From the NCBI RefSeq assembly GCF_900112615.1, contig NZ_FOMK01000010.1:62001-126000 (forward strand): a DNA stretch of 64,000 nucleotides. The letters run 5' to 3'. Below are positions 24,527-33,900 of the stretch, piece after piece. The position numbers were made by a program, and so were the translations under genes. The first letter of the stretch is position 1; the number at the start of each line of letters is the position of its first letter. Source of the DNA: Chitinophaga sp. CF118. GTDB lineage: Bacteria > Bacteroidota > Bacteroidia > Chitinophagales > Chitinophagaceae. The notes under the pieces were generated by a model. The model ran no database searches. It was not told the origin of the DNA and was given only the letters and a program-made list of their open reading frames with translations.

Positions 24527-27112
24527 ATGCCATTGTTGGATAAGTTTAAATTAGGCCCGTTATTGCACAAGTTGCATTGGAAAGAGTTATTGTCTGTATT
24601 ATTCATATTACTGGCTATTTACTTTTTCCGGCAGCAGCGGCATGAGTTGATGTCATTGATGCCAGCTATTGAACGGGCGAATCGTTTTTGGGTAATCTCA
24701 GGTATATCGCTGACCGGTGCATATATTTTGTTGCAGGCATTGATGTACAGTTATAGCTTCAAATCTATTGGTAGTAAATTAGATATAGAACGCTGCACTG
24801 ATTTATTCCTGAAACGTAATCTGCTTAGTATCTTTTTACCCGCAGGTGGAGTGAGTTCTCTTGCCTACTTACCGCAGAGCCTTCGCCGCAGTCATATCAG
24901 CAAACAGCAGATTCACCAGGCATCCGGTATTTACGGTTTTACCGGCATATTCTCTGTATTCCTTGTTGGGATTCCGGTAGTAGGATATGCGATTCTGCAT
25001 GATGAGTCTATGTTGGATGCAGTTGGCGGTTTGTTAGGTATTTGCCTCGTATTGGGACTTACGGTATGGATAGTACGTTCTTTCCAGATTAGAGGATATG
25101 CGTATAACCTGTTGCTTAAATATTTTCCAAAGGCGATTGTGCATGTAGATGGAATCTTTGCATTTAACCTGCATGGCTCTTCTTTTGCAAAAACGGTACT
25201 GGTGTCTGCCGGTATTGAGATCGTCGGAATTTCCCATCTGTATATCAGTATGCTGGCAACGGGTGTTACTCCTTCCCTGGAAGCTGCCTGTGTGGGATAT
25301 ATTGTTGCCACCATTTTCCTGATAATATCTCCTTTTCTCCGTGGATTGGGTGCTATAGAACTCTCGTTGGCATATTTGCTCACAAACTACGGATATACCA
25401 CTTTACAGGCACTTGAAATCACATTGCTCTACCGTTTGTTTGAATTCTGGTTACCTCTCCTGGGTGGCATATTTGCTTTTGTGCTAAAAGGTAGACACCT
25501 GGTATTAAGACTGCTGCCTCCTGTGCTCATCTTCCTGCTCGGAATGGTAAATATCTTTTCTGTATTAACTCCTCCGCTGGCAAACCGTGTAACGGTGCTG
25601 AAAGCCTATATTCCCGGCGACAGTATCCATGCTTCTAATTTACTGGTCATATTCCTGGGGCTGGTATTGCTGGTAACGGCTACTTTCCTTTTCAGGGGAT
25701 TACGGAGCGCATGGATTGTCGCATTATCTGTATCGGTACTTTCTGCCTTCGGACATATCAGTAAAGCATTGGACTATGAAGAGGCTATCCTGGCATTACT
25801 GACCAGCCTGATTCTGCTTATCACTGCCCGTCAGTATCGTGTAAAGAGTAACCGGCAATTGGTCAATATCGGGGTGGCTACGGCGGTGGCTACATTACTG
25901 GTGGTATTGATTTTCGGTACTATTGGGTTCTACTTCCTGAACGTCCGGCATTTTGGGATGGAATTTACCTGGATCCGTTCCCTACGGGCATCATTTCATG
26001 GTTTCCTGTTACTGGAAGATGATGGGTTACATCCTGTAACCCGTTTCGGCAGAGAGTTTTTAAGTGCCATACGTGTACTGGGGGTAGGCGCCTGGGCTTT
26101 TTTGTTCTATACCATTATCCGGCCTTATCTTCCTGTAGGAAAGCAAACAAATGCCGCGCTTGAAAAGGCACATTTCTATCTGAGTCAATACGGTAATTCT
26201 GCGATGGATCATTTTAAAGTAGCGGATGACAAGTTGTTATTTGTTTCAGAGTATAACCAGGGATTCATAGCTTATCGTGTAGCCAGTAGCTTCGCTATTG
26301 TATTGGAAGAGCCGGTTTGTGCGGAGGAAACCAAATTGCCTCTGTTACAGGAATTTGAGGCACAATGCCGCAAGATGGGGCTACGTCCCGCCTTTTACAG
26401 AGTAGATGAGCAAAGTATGTATTACTTCGAACATCTCAGAAAGAAAAAGTTGCTGATCGGGCAGGAGGGTATCATGGATGTGACCACATTTACGCTCAGC
26501 GGAAAGGATAAGAAGTCAATGCGTAACGGATTAAATAGTCTTGCTGCCAAAGGATATATCACTACCATGCACCATGCCCCGTTAACGGAAGAACTGGTAC
26601 AGGAATTGAAAGAAGTATCAGATGAATGGTTGGAACAATATGATGTAAAGGAGCTAACTTTTTCACAAGGGTTGTTTGACGCAGACACTATTATGGAGCA
26701 GGATGTGATCACCATCACAGATGCAAATGGGCAGATTGCCGCTTTTCTGAATATCATTCCGGATTATGCACCTGGTGAATGTACCTATGATCTGATCAGG
26801 AAGCGAACGGACGCACCTGGTGGATGTATGGATGCATTGATTATCGCATTGATCCAGGATGCAAAGGATAAGGGTCTGCAATACCTGAACCTGGGGCTTG
26901 TACCTATGTCTGGAATAGAGCAGCCGCAAAATACAGCAGAACAGGTTGTGAAATTTGCCTATGAGAAAATAAAAGCATTCCGTCATTATCATGGATTACG
27001 GGAGTTTAAAGAAAAGTATGCTACTGAGTGGGCAAATAAATACCTGGTATACGAACATGACTTTGATCTTATCCAGTTGCCGGCAGCGTTAAGTAAGGTA
27101 ATGAAAACGTAA
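24527..27112 (+). CDS. mprF: Phosphatidylglycerol lysyltransferase/flippase (MprF-like)
   Basis: An 861-residue inner-membrane protein of the usual MprF size. The first 530 residues form many transmembrane helices (flippase-type domain, with FLKRNLLSIFLPAGGVSSLAYLPQ and a glycine-rich segment near SPFLRGLGAIELSLAYLL). The cytoplasmic C-terminal synthase domain (DUF2156, GNAT-like) starts near residue 540, with KSMRNGLNSLAAKGY and YLNLGLVPMSGIEQ. Family members move an amino acid (lysine in the archetype) from aminoacyl-tRNA to phosphatidylglycerol and lower surface negative charge, giving resistance to cationic peptides. The aminoacyl specificity here is not readable. The next gene, 20 bp downstream, resembles a lipid-deacylating partner. 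Confidence 0.88.
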   Translation: MPLLDKFKLGPLLHKLHWKELLSVLFILLAIYFFRQQRHELMSLMPAIERANRFWVISGISLTGAYILLQALMYSYSFKSIGSKLDIERCTDLFLKRNLLSIFLPAGGVSSLAYLPQSLRRSHISKQQIHQASGIYGFTGIFSVFLVGIPVVGYAILHDESMLDAVGGLLGICLVLGLTVWIVRSFQIRGYAYNLLLKYFPKAIVHVDGIFAFNLHGSSFAKTVLVSAGIEIVGISHLYISMLATGVTPSLEAACVGYIVATIFLIISPFLRGLGAIELSLAYLLTNYGYTTLQALEITLLYRLFEFWLPLLGGIFAFVLKGRHLVLRLLPPVLIFLLGMVNIFSVLTPPLANRVTVLKAYIPGDSIHASNLLVIFLGLVLLVTATFLFRGLRSAWIVALSVSVLSAFGHISKALDYEEAILALLTSLILLITARQYRVKSNRQLVNIGVATAVATLLVVLIFGTIGFYFLNVRHFGMEFTWIRSLRASFHGFLLLEDDGLHPVTRFGREFLSAIRVLGVGAWAFLFYTIIRPYLPVGKQTNAALEKAHFYLSQYGNSAMDHFKVADDKLLFVSEYNQGFIAYRVASSFAIVLEEPVCAEETKLPLLQEFEAQCRKMGLRPAFYRVDEQSMYYFEHLRKKKLLIGQEGIMDVTTFTLSGKDKKSMRNGLNSLAAKGYITTMHHAPLTEELVQELKEVSDEWLEQYDVKELTFSQGLFDADTIMEQDVITITDANGQIAAFLNIIPDYAPGECTYDLIRKRTDAPGGCMDALIIALIQDAKDKGLQYLNLGLVPMSGIEQPQNTAEQVVKFAYEKIKAFRHYHGLREFKEKYATEWANKYLVYEHDFDLIQLPAALSKVMKT

Positions 27113-27132
27113 AAGCGTAAACAGTGAACAAT

Positions 27133-27852
27133 ATGGGAAAAGGAAGGTATTCTCTTTTGATAGGATGCATGCTATTACTGGCAGCGGGAATCGTCAAAGC
27201 ACAGACGGATATCAGCAAACTACCGGTAACGGTGAAGGTGCCTGCGAATGTTAGTGCAGAACATCCTATCGTATTTTTCATTACAGGAGATGGGGGAATG
27301 AAAAAGTTTTCTGCGGATATGGTAAACATTTTTGCCGGCCGGGGATATCCCGTTATAGGGTTAAATACGTTAAAATATTTCTGGAATAAAAAGAGCCCGC
27401 AGCAGGCTGCAGCAGACGTTTCTGCCCTGTTACAATATTATTCATCGCAGTGGAATAATCATGCCTTTATACTGGTTGGTTATTCTATGGGAGCAGATGT
27501 GTTGCCGTTCATTTATCAGCATCTGTCTGCAGTATTCCAGTCTCAGACACAACATCTGGTATTCATGTCACCTTCTGCAAGTACCGATATGGTAGTGCAT
27601 ATCTCCGATATGCTGGGTAAAACATCCACACCTGGCAGCATGAGTGTACCTGGTGCTATGAACAGTATTACGGGTAAGCCATTGTTATTGGTATTCGGGC
27701 AGGATGAAAAAGACTTTGATTTAAAATCTCTCACTATTAGTAATTACCACCAGATTGTATTACCCGGAGGGCATCACTACAATGAAGATGCGCAGAGTGT
27801 AGTGCAGCAAATACTCACACATTTATACTCAAAGACTACTCAGGGACACTAA
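27133..27852 (+). CDS. AcvB/VirJ-like periplasmic alpha/beta hydrolase
   Basis: A 239-residue secreted protein with a signal peptide ending near GIVKAQ. It matches the VirJ/AcvB family: HPIVFFITGDGGMKKFSADM near the start, the nucleophile elbow ILVGYSMGADVLPF (Ser118), an Asp region in FGQDEKDFDL and a late His in LPGGHHYNED. In Agrobacterium, AcvB is known as a periplasmic lysyl-phosphatidylglycerol hydrolase encoded next to the MprF homologue LpiA. The same pairing here suggests that this enzyme removes the amino acid that MprF adds. I chose ATG 27133; a GTG at 27124 is also in frame. Confidence 0.75.
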   Translation: MGKGRYSLLIGCMLLLAAGIVKAQTDISKLPVTVKVPANVSAEHPIVFFITGDGGMKKFSADMVNIFAGRGYPVIGLNTLKYFWNKKSPQQAAADVSALLQYYSSQWNNHAFILVGYSMGADVLPFIYQHLSAVFQSQTQHLVFMSPSASTDMVVHISDMLGKTSTPGSMSVPGAMNSITGKPLLLVFGQDEKDFDLKSLTISNYHQIVLPGGHHYNEDAQSVVQQILTHLYSKTTQGH

Positions 27853-28082
27853 TTACTTTAACGGTGAATTAACAAGGGATTTCCGGTTGCATACAACTTA
27901 TAGCGCTATTTAGCAGCTAACAATAGATGATTATTTCCTAATGTATTTTAGGTCATTAACAATTTATTAACCAATTTCTGCGCGCTGTAATGTAACATTA
28001 CAACGTCGTACGGAACCCTATTCCGGTATCTACCGGGAAGGAATTTTTAATACGACTGAAGGTTACAATTTATTCAACTATT
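27853..28082. other. Non-coding spacer with palindrome
   Basis: A perfect inverted repeat TGTAATG-TAA-CATTACA lies at 27986-28002. A TTAAC pair 11 bp apart is at 27956-27971. The 7-bp half sites and 3-bp spacer suggest a dimeric repressor site, but no promoter consensus is evident. Confidence 0.35.
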
Positions 28083-28439
28083 ATGGATAAAAATAAAATA
28101 CAAACTATAACATCTATAAGTGGCCATTTGTTCGCAGAGGTTGCTGTAGACAAGACTTTTAATGGTTGGTTTTTGATGAAAACTCCTCAGGTTTCAACCA
28201 GGGGAGTTTCTTTTTTTTCTAAAGCCACACGCTTTAAAAAACAAGTAGGCTGCGGCAAAGTAGCAGTAGAATTCTTTAGCTTGCAGACAGGTTATCCTGT
28301 ATGCGGATTTTGCTTCGAACTAATACCCTCGAAATATATATTTATGGAAAATGCGCTTATGAATACCCGTAACGGTAGCCCTAATTTATTTTTAATCAGT
28401 AATGAAAAAGACACTATGCACACAATGTTACTCACATAA
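28083..28439 (+). CDS. Doubtful ORF, 118 residues
   Basis: An open frame from ATG 28083 with no recognisable family, signal peptide or membrane segment. A strong intrinsic terminator (28180-28218) lies inside it on the same strand, which argues against it being translated in full. The Phe/Ser-rich composition and scattered Cys residues give no clue. It may be a chance ORF over a short non-coding transcript. Confidence 0.2.
   Translation: MDKNKIQTITSISGHLFAEVAVDKTFNGWFLMKTPQVSTRGVSFFSKATRFKKQVGCGKVAVEFFSLQTGYPVCGFCFELIPSKYIFMENALMNTRNGSPNLFLISNEKDTMHTMLLT
28180..28218 (+). terminator. Intrinsic terminator downstream of mprF-acvB
   Basis: AAACTCC (28180-28186) pairs with GGAGTTT (28203-28209), with an inner GGTT/AACC helix, followed by T8 at 28211-28218. 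It could end the mprF-acvB transcript or a short RNA starting near the 27986 palindrome. Confidence 0.65.
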
Positions 28440-28523
28440 ATCAGCATGGAGATAACCCATTGGAGATTAGGAAAAGTTGACTCACTATTTCAAATTCGTA
28501 CATTGTAAACCCCGTATGCCAGC

Positions 28524-28796
28524 ATGCCTAAACGTTATTTTGAAAGACTGCAGACCATTGATTACTTAATTAGAATCAAAGGCACAGGAAAGCCCGCCCA
28601 TCTTGCCAAAAGATTGCGTATTTCCGAAAGAACATTATTTGAATTTTTAAAAATGATGAAAGAACTAGGAGCGCCTATAGCATACGACCGCTATAAAGAA
28701 AGCTATTATTACTCGGAAAAGGGCGGCTTTAATATCCGCTTTGTAAAGAACCTGGCATTAGTAATAAATCTATTAATGCTATCTGTTAGCTTTTGA
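28524..28796 (+). CDS. Small HTH-domain protein
   Basis: A 90-residue protein made almost wholly of a winged-helix/HTH type-11 fold: RYFERLQTIDYLIRIKGTG, then AHLAKRLRISERTLFEFLKMMKELGAPI, then a wing-like YDRYKESYYYSEKGGFNIRF. It lacks the WYL effector domain that usually follows this HTH. Such stand-alone HTH proteins are frequent in Bacteroidota, with unknown targets. No operon partner is present; the flanking spacers are 84 and 398 bp. Confidence 0.75.
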   Translation: MPKRYFERLQTIDYLIRIKGTGKPAHLAKRLRISERTLFEFLKMMKELGAPIAYDRYKESYYYSEKGGFNIRFVKNLALVINLLMLSVSF

Positions 28797-29194
28797 TCGC
28801 ACTTCTCTTTAAGATTATTTATCCATCTGCATGCAGACTCGTAATATGCAGTGGATTCCCTTTGCCTGGGCGGAGTATGACTGCGGAGTATTCACTTCGC
28901 AGTTAACTCTGTATTAACTATTGCATTAACCCTTGATTAACTCCTGAAGAGATAAAGCTCTTTACCTTTCATTTTTGATCAAATGAAATTTGTTTTGCAA
29001 CAGCAGCAGGCAATTCCCTCACTTGTTAATTACTAAAATGCGAGCCTTTTAAAAGATATTTTCAAGAAACTTTTTCTCATAAGACGGTTTAGATTTCATA
29101 AGCTTCATACGCAGGTTTCTATCCAGTTACCTGCTGATTTTTTTTAGCGGCAAGCATCTTGTAAAATACCAAACCATTTAAAAAACTTACGATT
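28797..29194. other. Non-coding spacer with TTAAC array
   Basis: Upstream of the LytTR gene. It contains four TTAAC direct repeats starting at 28903, 28914, 28926 and 28937 (spacing 11, 12, 11 bp) and an imperfect hairpin ACTGCG...CGCAGT at 28880-28903. LytTR proteins usually bind direct repeats about one helical turn apart, so the array is a possible autoregulatory site (inference). Confidence 0.35.
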
Positions 29195-29473
29195 ATGCAG
29201 AGCTTAACTACGTTTCACACTTCCTGGGAAGGGCAGCTATCAAAAATTTCATTGGACGAATTAATGTTTGTTGAAATGATGGAAGACTGCTGTGTATTCC
29301 ACCTGGAAGATTCCCGTGTAATGGCAGAAGAAAGTGCAGAGAAAATAATGTCTTATCTGCCGGAGGACCGTTTTCTCCCTGTGCGTCACAAATACATGAT
29401 TAATCGCAGTTATATCACTGATATTAATGACGATTATGTGTATGTTGGTTCCTTAAGAATTGCTCTTAAATAA
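29195..29473 (+). CDS. Stand-alone LytTR DNA-binding domain protein
   Basis: A 92-residue protein consisting only of a LytTR domain: ISLDELMFVEMMEDCCVFHLED, then the conserved block FLPVRHKYMINRSYITDIND, then YVYVGSLRIALK. There is no receiver domain, and it stops at the strand where longer LytTR proteins continue, so it is a minimal form. LytTR proteins bind direct repeats as dimers. Input signal is unknown. A hairpin follows the stop codon. Confidence 0.8.
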   Translation: MQSLTTFHTSWEGQLSKISLDELMFVEMMEDCCVFHLEDSRVMAEESAEKIMSYLPEDRFLPVRHKYMINRSYITDINDDYVYVGSLRIALK

Positions 29474-29523
29474 GTAAGGAATAAGTACTCAATAATGTCA
29501 AAATATTATTATAAATTAAAAGA

Positions 29524-29549
29524 CCCTTGCCACTTTTTAGTGGTAAGGG
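29524..29549 (+). terminator. Hairpin after the LytTR gene
   Basis: CCCTTGCCAC and GTGGTAAGGG form a 10-bp stem with one G-U pair around a six-base loop. The T-run is missing, so termination is likely but not certain. Confidence 0.5.
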
Positions 29550-30121
29550 CCTTGCTATTCACATGACAATCATTAACAACCGTCACGGCTTAACTATTGG
29601 AAAAGGTCGCCGTAACAAAAAAATCTTTTGATAATCAACTGTTATTGCTGATAAAGATATCAAATTTAGAGATAATGTTTTAATTCCATAGTTAACCGAT
29701 TGTTAAGACCCTCCTTTTTTTCGCATGCTTATTTCTTAAATTCTGATATTATTTTCCCATCCCGTCTTTCAATATTTTCTTCCCTTTCAAATTGTTTCTC
29801 TTTCAGCAAATAAAAATTCACTATTATTTCCGTTCTTTGCTACAGAATTGTCTAAATTGTTTCCCCCATTACAACCTGATTCTGAACACAACTATTTTCT
29901 TCCTTTTTAGTTATTTATAATATTCAACAAATTGTTTATTAGTATTTACTGAAAAACCATATACTTATCCGATTGACTACTGCTTGTATTTGTATCAAAT
30001 TTGTTTCTGTATGGGAGACCTTATTATCTGATCAGTTTGTTCACTATCGCCATACTATAAAACGGACACTGGCAGTTCCGATATAAGGTTTTGAAACATA
30101 TACAAACCCAAAAAGAACGAT
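29550..30121. other. AT-rich non-coding spacer
   Basis: About 570 bp without a credible ORF, rich in T-tracts. Apart from a TTAAC/TTAAG pair 11 bp apart at 29692-29707, I see nothing distinctive. Confidence 0.4.
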
Positions 30122-30718
30122 ATGAAAAATGTGCGGCGTAACAACGCAGGTCTGCCCGGCAGAAATGATGCAGTTGAGGCAGACGGGGAACATGGCGACA
30201 CCCATTTATTGGTACAGCAGCTGGCAAAAGAGATATGCAACATTGTATTTATGGATATTGATATTCCCGGGCTGGTACCTGCCGAAATAGCAAATATCTT
30301 AAAAGCAGCTTATCCCGAAATGAATGTTGTATTATTTACACTACGTGGGAATGAGAGTTCCTCAGAGCAGGTGATCCCCAAACCAATTACCTTTTCTCCC
30401 CCGGCTTCTATCACGGATTTTATTGCAAAAATATATGAGGCTACCCTGCAAACAAATACAGTGGCCATACAAAAAGTACTGACCTTCTTTAACCGGGAGG
30501 GTACCAGTCAACCGGATCCCTATGGATTGTCTTCCCGGGAACTGCAGGTGCTGGATTGCCTTGTGGATGGCGATACTTACAAGAAAATAGCAGAACACTG
30601 CCATATCAGTGTTGGCACCGTACGCTCTCATATCATGAATATTTATCGTAAACTGAATGTTAACTCCCGTTCCGGAGCTATTGTAAAAGCTATACAGGAA
30701 CGATTGATCGGGAATTAA
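30122..30718 (+). CDS. LuxR-family regulator with degenerate receiver-like region
   Basis: A 198-residue protein. The C-terminal 65 residues are a clear LuxR/GerE HTH (YGLSSRELQVLDCLVDGDTYKKIAEH, then HISVGTVRSHIMNIYRKLNV). The N-terminal part contains NIVFMDIDIPGL (Asp45), which resembles the phosphoacceptor strand of response-regulator receivers. The preceding 45 residues do not supply the first beta strand and acidic pair of a true receiver, so phosphorylation is doubtful. No histidine kinase is adjacent. It precedes the susC-like gene by 240 bp and might regulate it (inference). Confidence 0.75.
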   Translation: MKNVRRNNAGLPGRNDAVEADGEHGDTHLLVQQLAKEICNIVFMDIDIPGLVPAEIANILKAAYPEMNVVLFTLRGNESSSEQVIPKPITFSPPASITDFIAKIYEATLQTNTVAIQKVLTFFNREGTSQPDPYGLSSRELQVLDCLVDGDTYKKIAEHCHISVGTVRSHIMNIYRKLNVNSRSGAIVKAIQERLIGN

Positions 30719-30743
30719 AACCGGCGTAACTTTTTATATCTCT

Positions 30744-30774
30744 TATGGTTATATAAAAAGAACTTATTACTTTG
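30744..30774 (+). promoter_or_regulatory. Candidate promoter of the susCD-like operon
   Basis: TATG (30744-30747), 19 bp, TTACTTTG (30767-30774): 3 of 4 and 7 of 8 matches at the correct spacing. It implies an untranslated leader of about 180 nt before ATG 30959. Confidence 0.4.
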
Positions 30775-30958
30775 CAACCCTGTCCATTTGTCTGCCTAAG
30801 CTGCTTTAACTAATGAAGCTCCAGTTTCCTATGAATTGTTAGTCCATTTTCCCCTATTTCCTTGCTTATTTGTTTTAACCATGATGTAACATTATTCTTA
30901 CTCAGCCACCTGCCCATAGTAGCTATTGAATTTGATAACTCAGAGAAAAAAAATCGTT

Positions 30959-33900
30959 ATGAGAGTCGCTTCTACAAAAAAAAGTGCCATCCTATTATTA
31001 TTGGTATTGTATTTCACTATTCCTGTCAGGGCACAAACCCCTGATTCATCTTCCGGAACGCTGATCACCCCTGCTGCACAAAAGGGAGGACCTGTAAAAG
31101 GTATTGTAAAAGATAAAAATGGTACCGCTCTGCCGGGTGTAACCATCCGCGTAAAGAATACCAGCAGTGGTAGTACCTCTGGTCCCGACGGTACATTTAC
31201 AGTGAATTTGCCTGAAGGAAAAGATAGCCTGATCATTTCATATGTGGGTTATATTACCCAGGAAATAAAAGTGGGAGGACGATCCTCTCTGAATATAATA
31301 TTGCAGTCCTCGGAAAGCCAGTTGGAACAGGTGGTTGTAATTGGATATGGTACCCAGAGAAAGAGAGATCTTACGGGTGCTATATCTTCTGTAAAAGGGG
31401 AAGATCTGGCAGCACAACCAGTGCAAACGCCCACCCAGGCCGCCCAGGGCCGCATTGCCGGGGTGCAGGTAATTGCCTCCGGGCAGCCCAATTCACAACC
31501 ACAGATCAGGGTACGCGGTACCGGATCCGTACTGGCAGGGGCAAACCCGCTTTATGTGGTAGATGGAGTGCTGACGGATGATATCCGCAATATCAGTACG
31601 GCAGATATCCTGACAATGGACGTTCTGAAAGACGCTTCTGCGGCTATTTATGGTGTACGTGCAGCCAATGGCGTAATTATCATTACCACCCGCAAGGGAA
31701 AGGCGGGTAAACCTCAGGTTAGGTATGATGCAAATGTTGGCTACCGGGAAGCATCCAACCTTGTGAAGATGGCTGACAGGGATCAGTATATTGCTTACCT
31801 GGCAGACATATCTCCCTCTAAAGATCCCATTAATAACCCCTATGTATACAATGGGTCTACTAACTGGTATGATGCAGTATTGCGGAAGGCATTTCAGATG
31901 AATCATAACATATCAGTGTCCGGCGGTTCCGAAAAAGGCACTTATTATCTGAGTGGTGGCTACATCCATGAAGATGGGATCATCACCACCAACAACTTTA
32001 AACGTTTTACATTCAGGGCCAATAATGATGTGAATATTACTGACAAGCTGCGGTTTATTTCACAATTATCCTTTTCCCGGGCCACTACCCGCGATGTGGA
32101 ATTAGGAGATACCTATCGTAATCTTTACAGGGCTGCGCCCATTGTAAAAGCTGAAGAAGGGGGCCGTTTTGGAAATACTTCGGGCTGGGGAAATGTTGGC
32201 AATCCCCTACTGGCGCTTAACAAACGGTATGATGGCCGGCAGGAGAACAGGATTCAGGGGAATGTGGCGCTGGAATACAGTCCTGTTTCTTTCCTGAAGT
32301 TCCGTTCCGGATTTAATGCTGATCTGAAATATGGAAATGATCGTGTGTACAGTTATAAATACCTGAACGATGATGTTACCTTCCTGGTAGCTGGTGGTAA
32401 TCAGCAGAATCCCAACAGCCGGCTGGTTCGCGAGGAATATCGCACTCAGGGCTGGGTATGGGATAACACCGTTACATTCGATAAGACGTTTAATAAACAT
32501 AGTATCACCTTGTTGGCTGGTTCTGTTACAGAAGGATTTTATACTACCTCTCTGAAAGGAACCCGTATCAATGTTCCGGAAAGCCCGGACCTCTGGTATC
32601 TGGATCTCGGTAACCCGGATGTGCAATCTACCATCAATAATACCGGTGATAAATATGCCCGGCAGTCTTTTGTTGGCCGCATTAACTATGGTTACGATAA
32701 CCGTTACCTGTTAAGTGCTTCCATCCGTGCAGATGGTAGCTCCAAATTCAGTCAGAAATGGGGCTATTTCCCGACGGTAGGTGTAGGATGGGTAATTTCC
32801 GGTGAAGGATTTATGAAGAACCAGAAATTGTTTGATTTCCTGAAACTGAGAGGTAGCTGGGGTATACTGGGGAATGATAATATTCCTACAAATGCTTTCA
32901 GGGCTATTACCAATATAGATCTTCCTTACATCTTTGATAACACAATTACTGTAGGCGGTGCTATTAAAGATATTAAAGATCCTAACCTGAAATGGGAGTC
33001 TACGGACCAATATGATATAGGATTTGAATTTGCAATGCTGAACAGCCGGTTGAGTGGCGAAGTGGATTATTATAACAAAAAAACAAAGGATGCACTTGTT
33101 ATTGTAAATACACCGGCCCTGCTGGGAGATCAGGATAATGCCTATATCACAAATGCTGCATCATTTAAAAATGAAGGATATGAAATTTCGCTGAACTGGA
33201 AAGATAAGATCACCAATGATCTTGGTTATACTATCGGCGGTAATATCACCTTTAATACAAATGAACTCACAGGATTGAATGGGGGACAGGCACTGCTGGG
33301 AGGAAATGTAGGACAGCAAAGTTTTGTAACCCGTACAGATAATGGCCATGCCGTTGGGACTTTTTATGTTCGTAATGCATTAGGAGTTTTTAAAGACCAG
33401 GCAGAAATTGATAATTATAAAGACAAGAATGGAAAGGTAATTCAACCTGGTGCTGCTCCCGGAGATCTGAAGTATGAAGACCATAATGGCGATGGTAGTA
33501 TTGATGATAATGATAAAATCTATGCAGGCTCTTTCCAGCCTAAATGTTTCTTTGGCTTTAACCTTGGTCTCAATTATAAAGGATTTGACCTGAGCGCCAG
33601 TTTCTATGGTAATGCGGGCAACAAGATTTACAATGGGAAAAAGGCTTTCCGTTTTGACGATGCGGATAACATAGAATCATCTTATGCTGATAAGCGCTGG
33701 ACGACCAGCAGACCCTCTTCTACAGATCCAAGAGTGATTAACTCCAGTACACCTGCATCTACCTATTTCATTGAATCCGGGACCTATCTGCGGTTGAATA
33801 ACCTGATGCTGGGATATACTCTTTCTCCCAAAGCATTAAAAACAATCGGGATCAGCAATTTCCGTGTATATGTTACCTCACAGAATCTTTTCACACTCAA

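Noticed and set aside
24931..25383. 150-residue minus-strand frame inside mprF
   Set aside because: Antisense to a membrane domain; no family resemblance.
29474..30121. Search for a tRNA, small ORF or mobile element in the long AT-rich spacer
   Set aside because: No cloverleaf, T-loop consensus, terminal repeat or plausible ORF could be found by eye.
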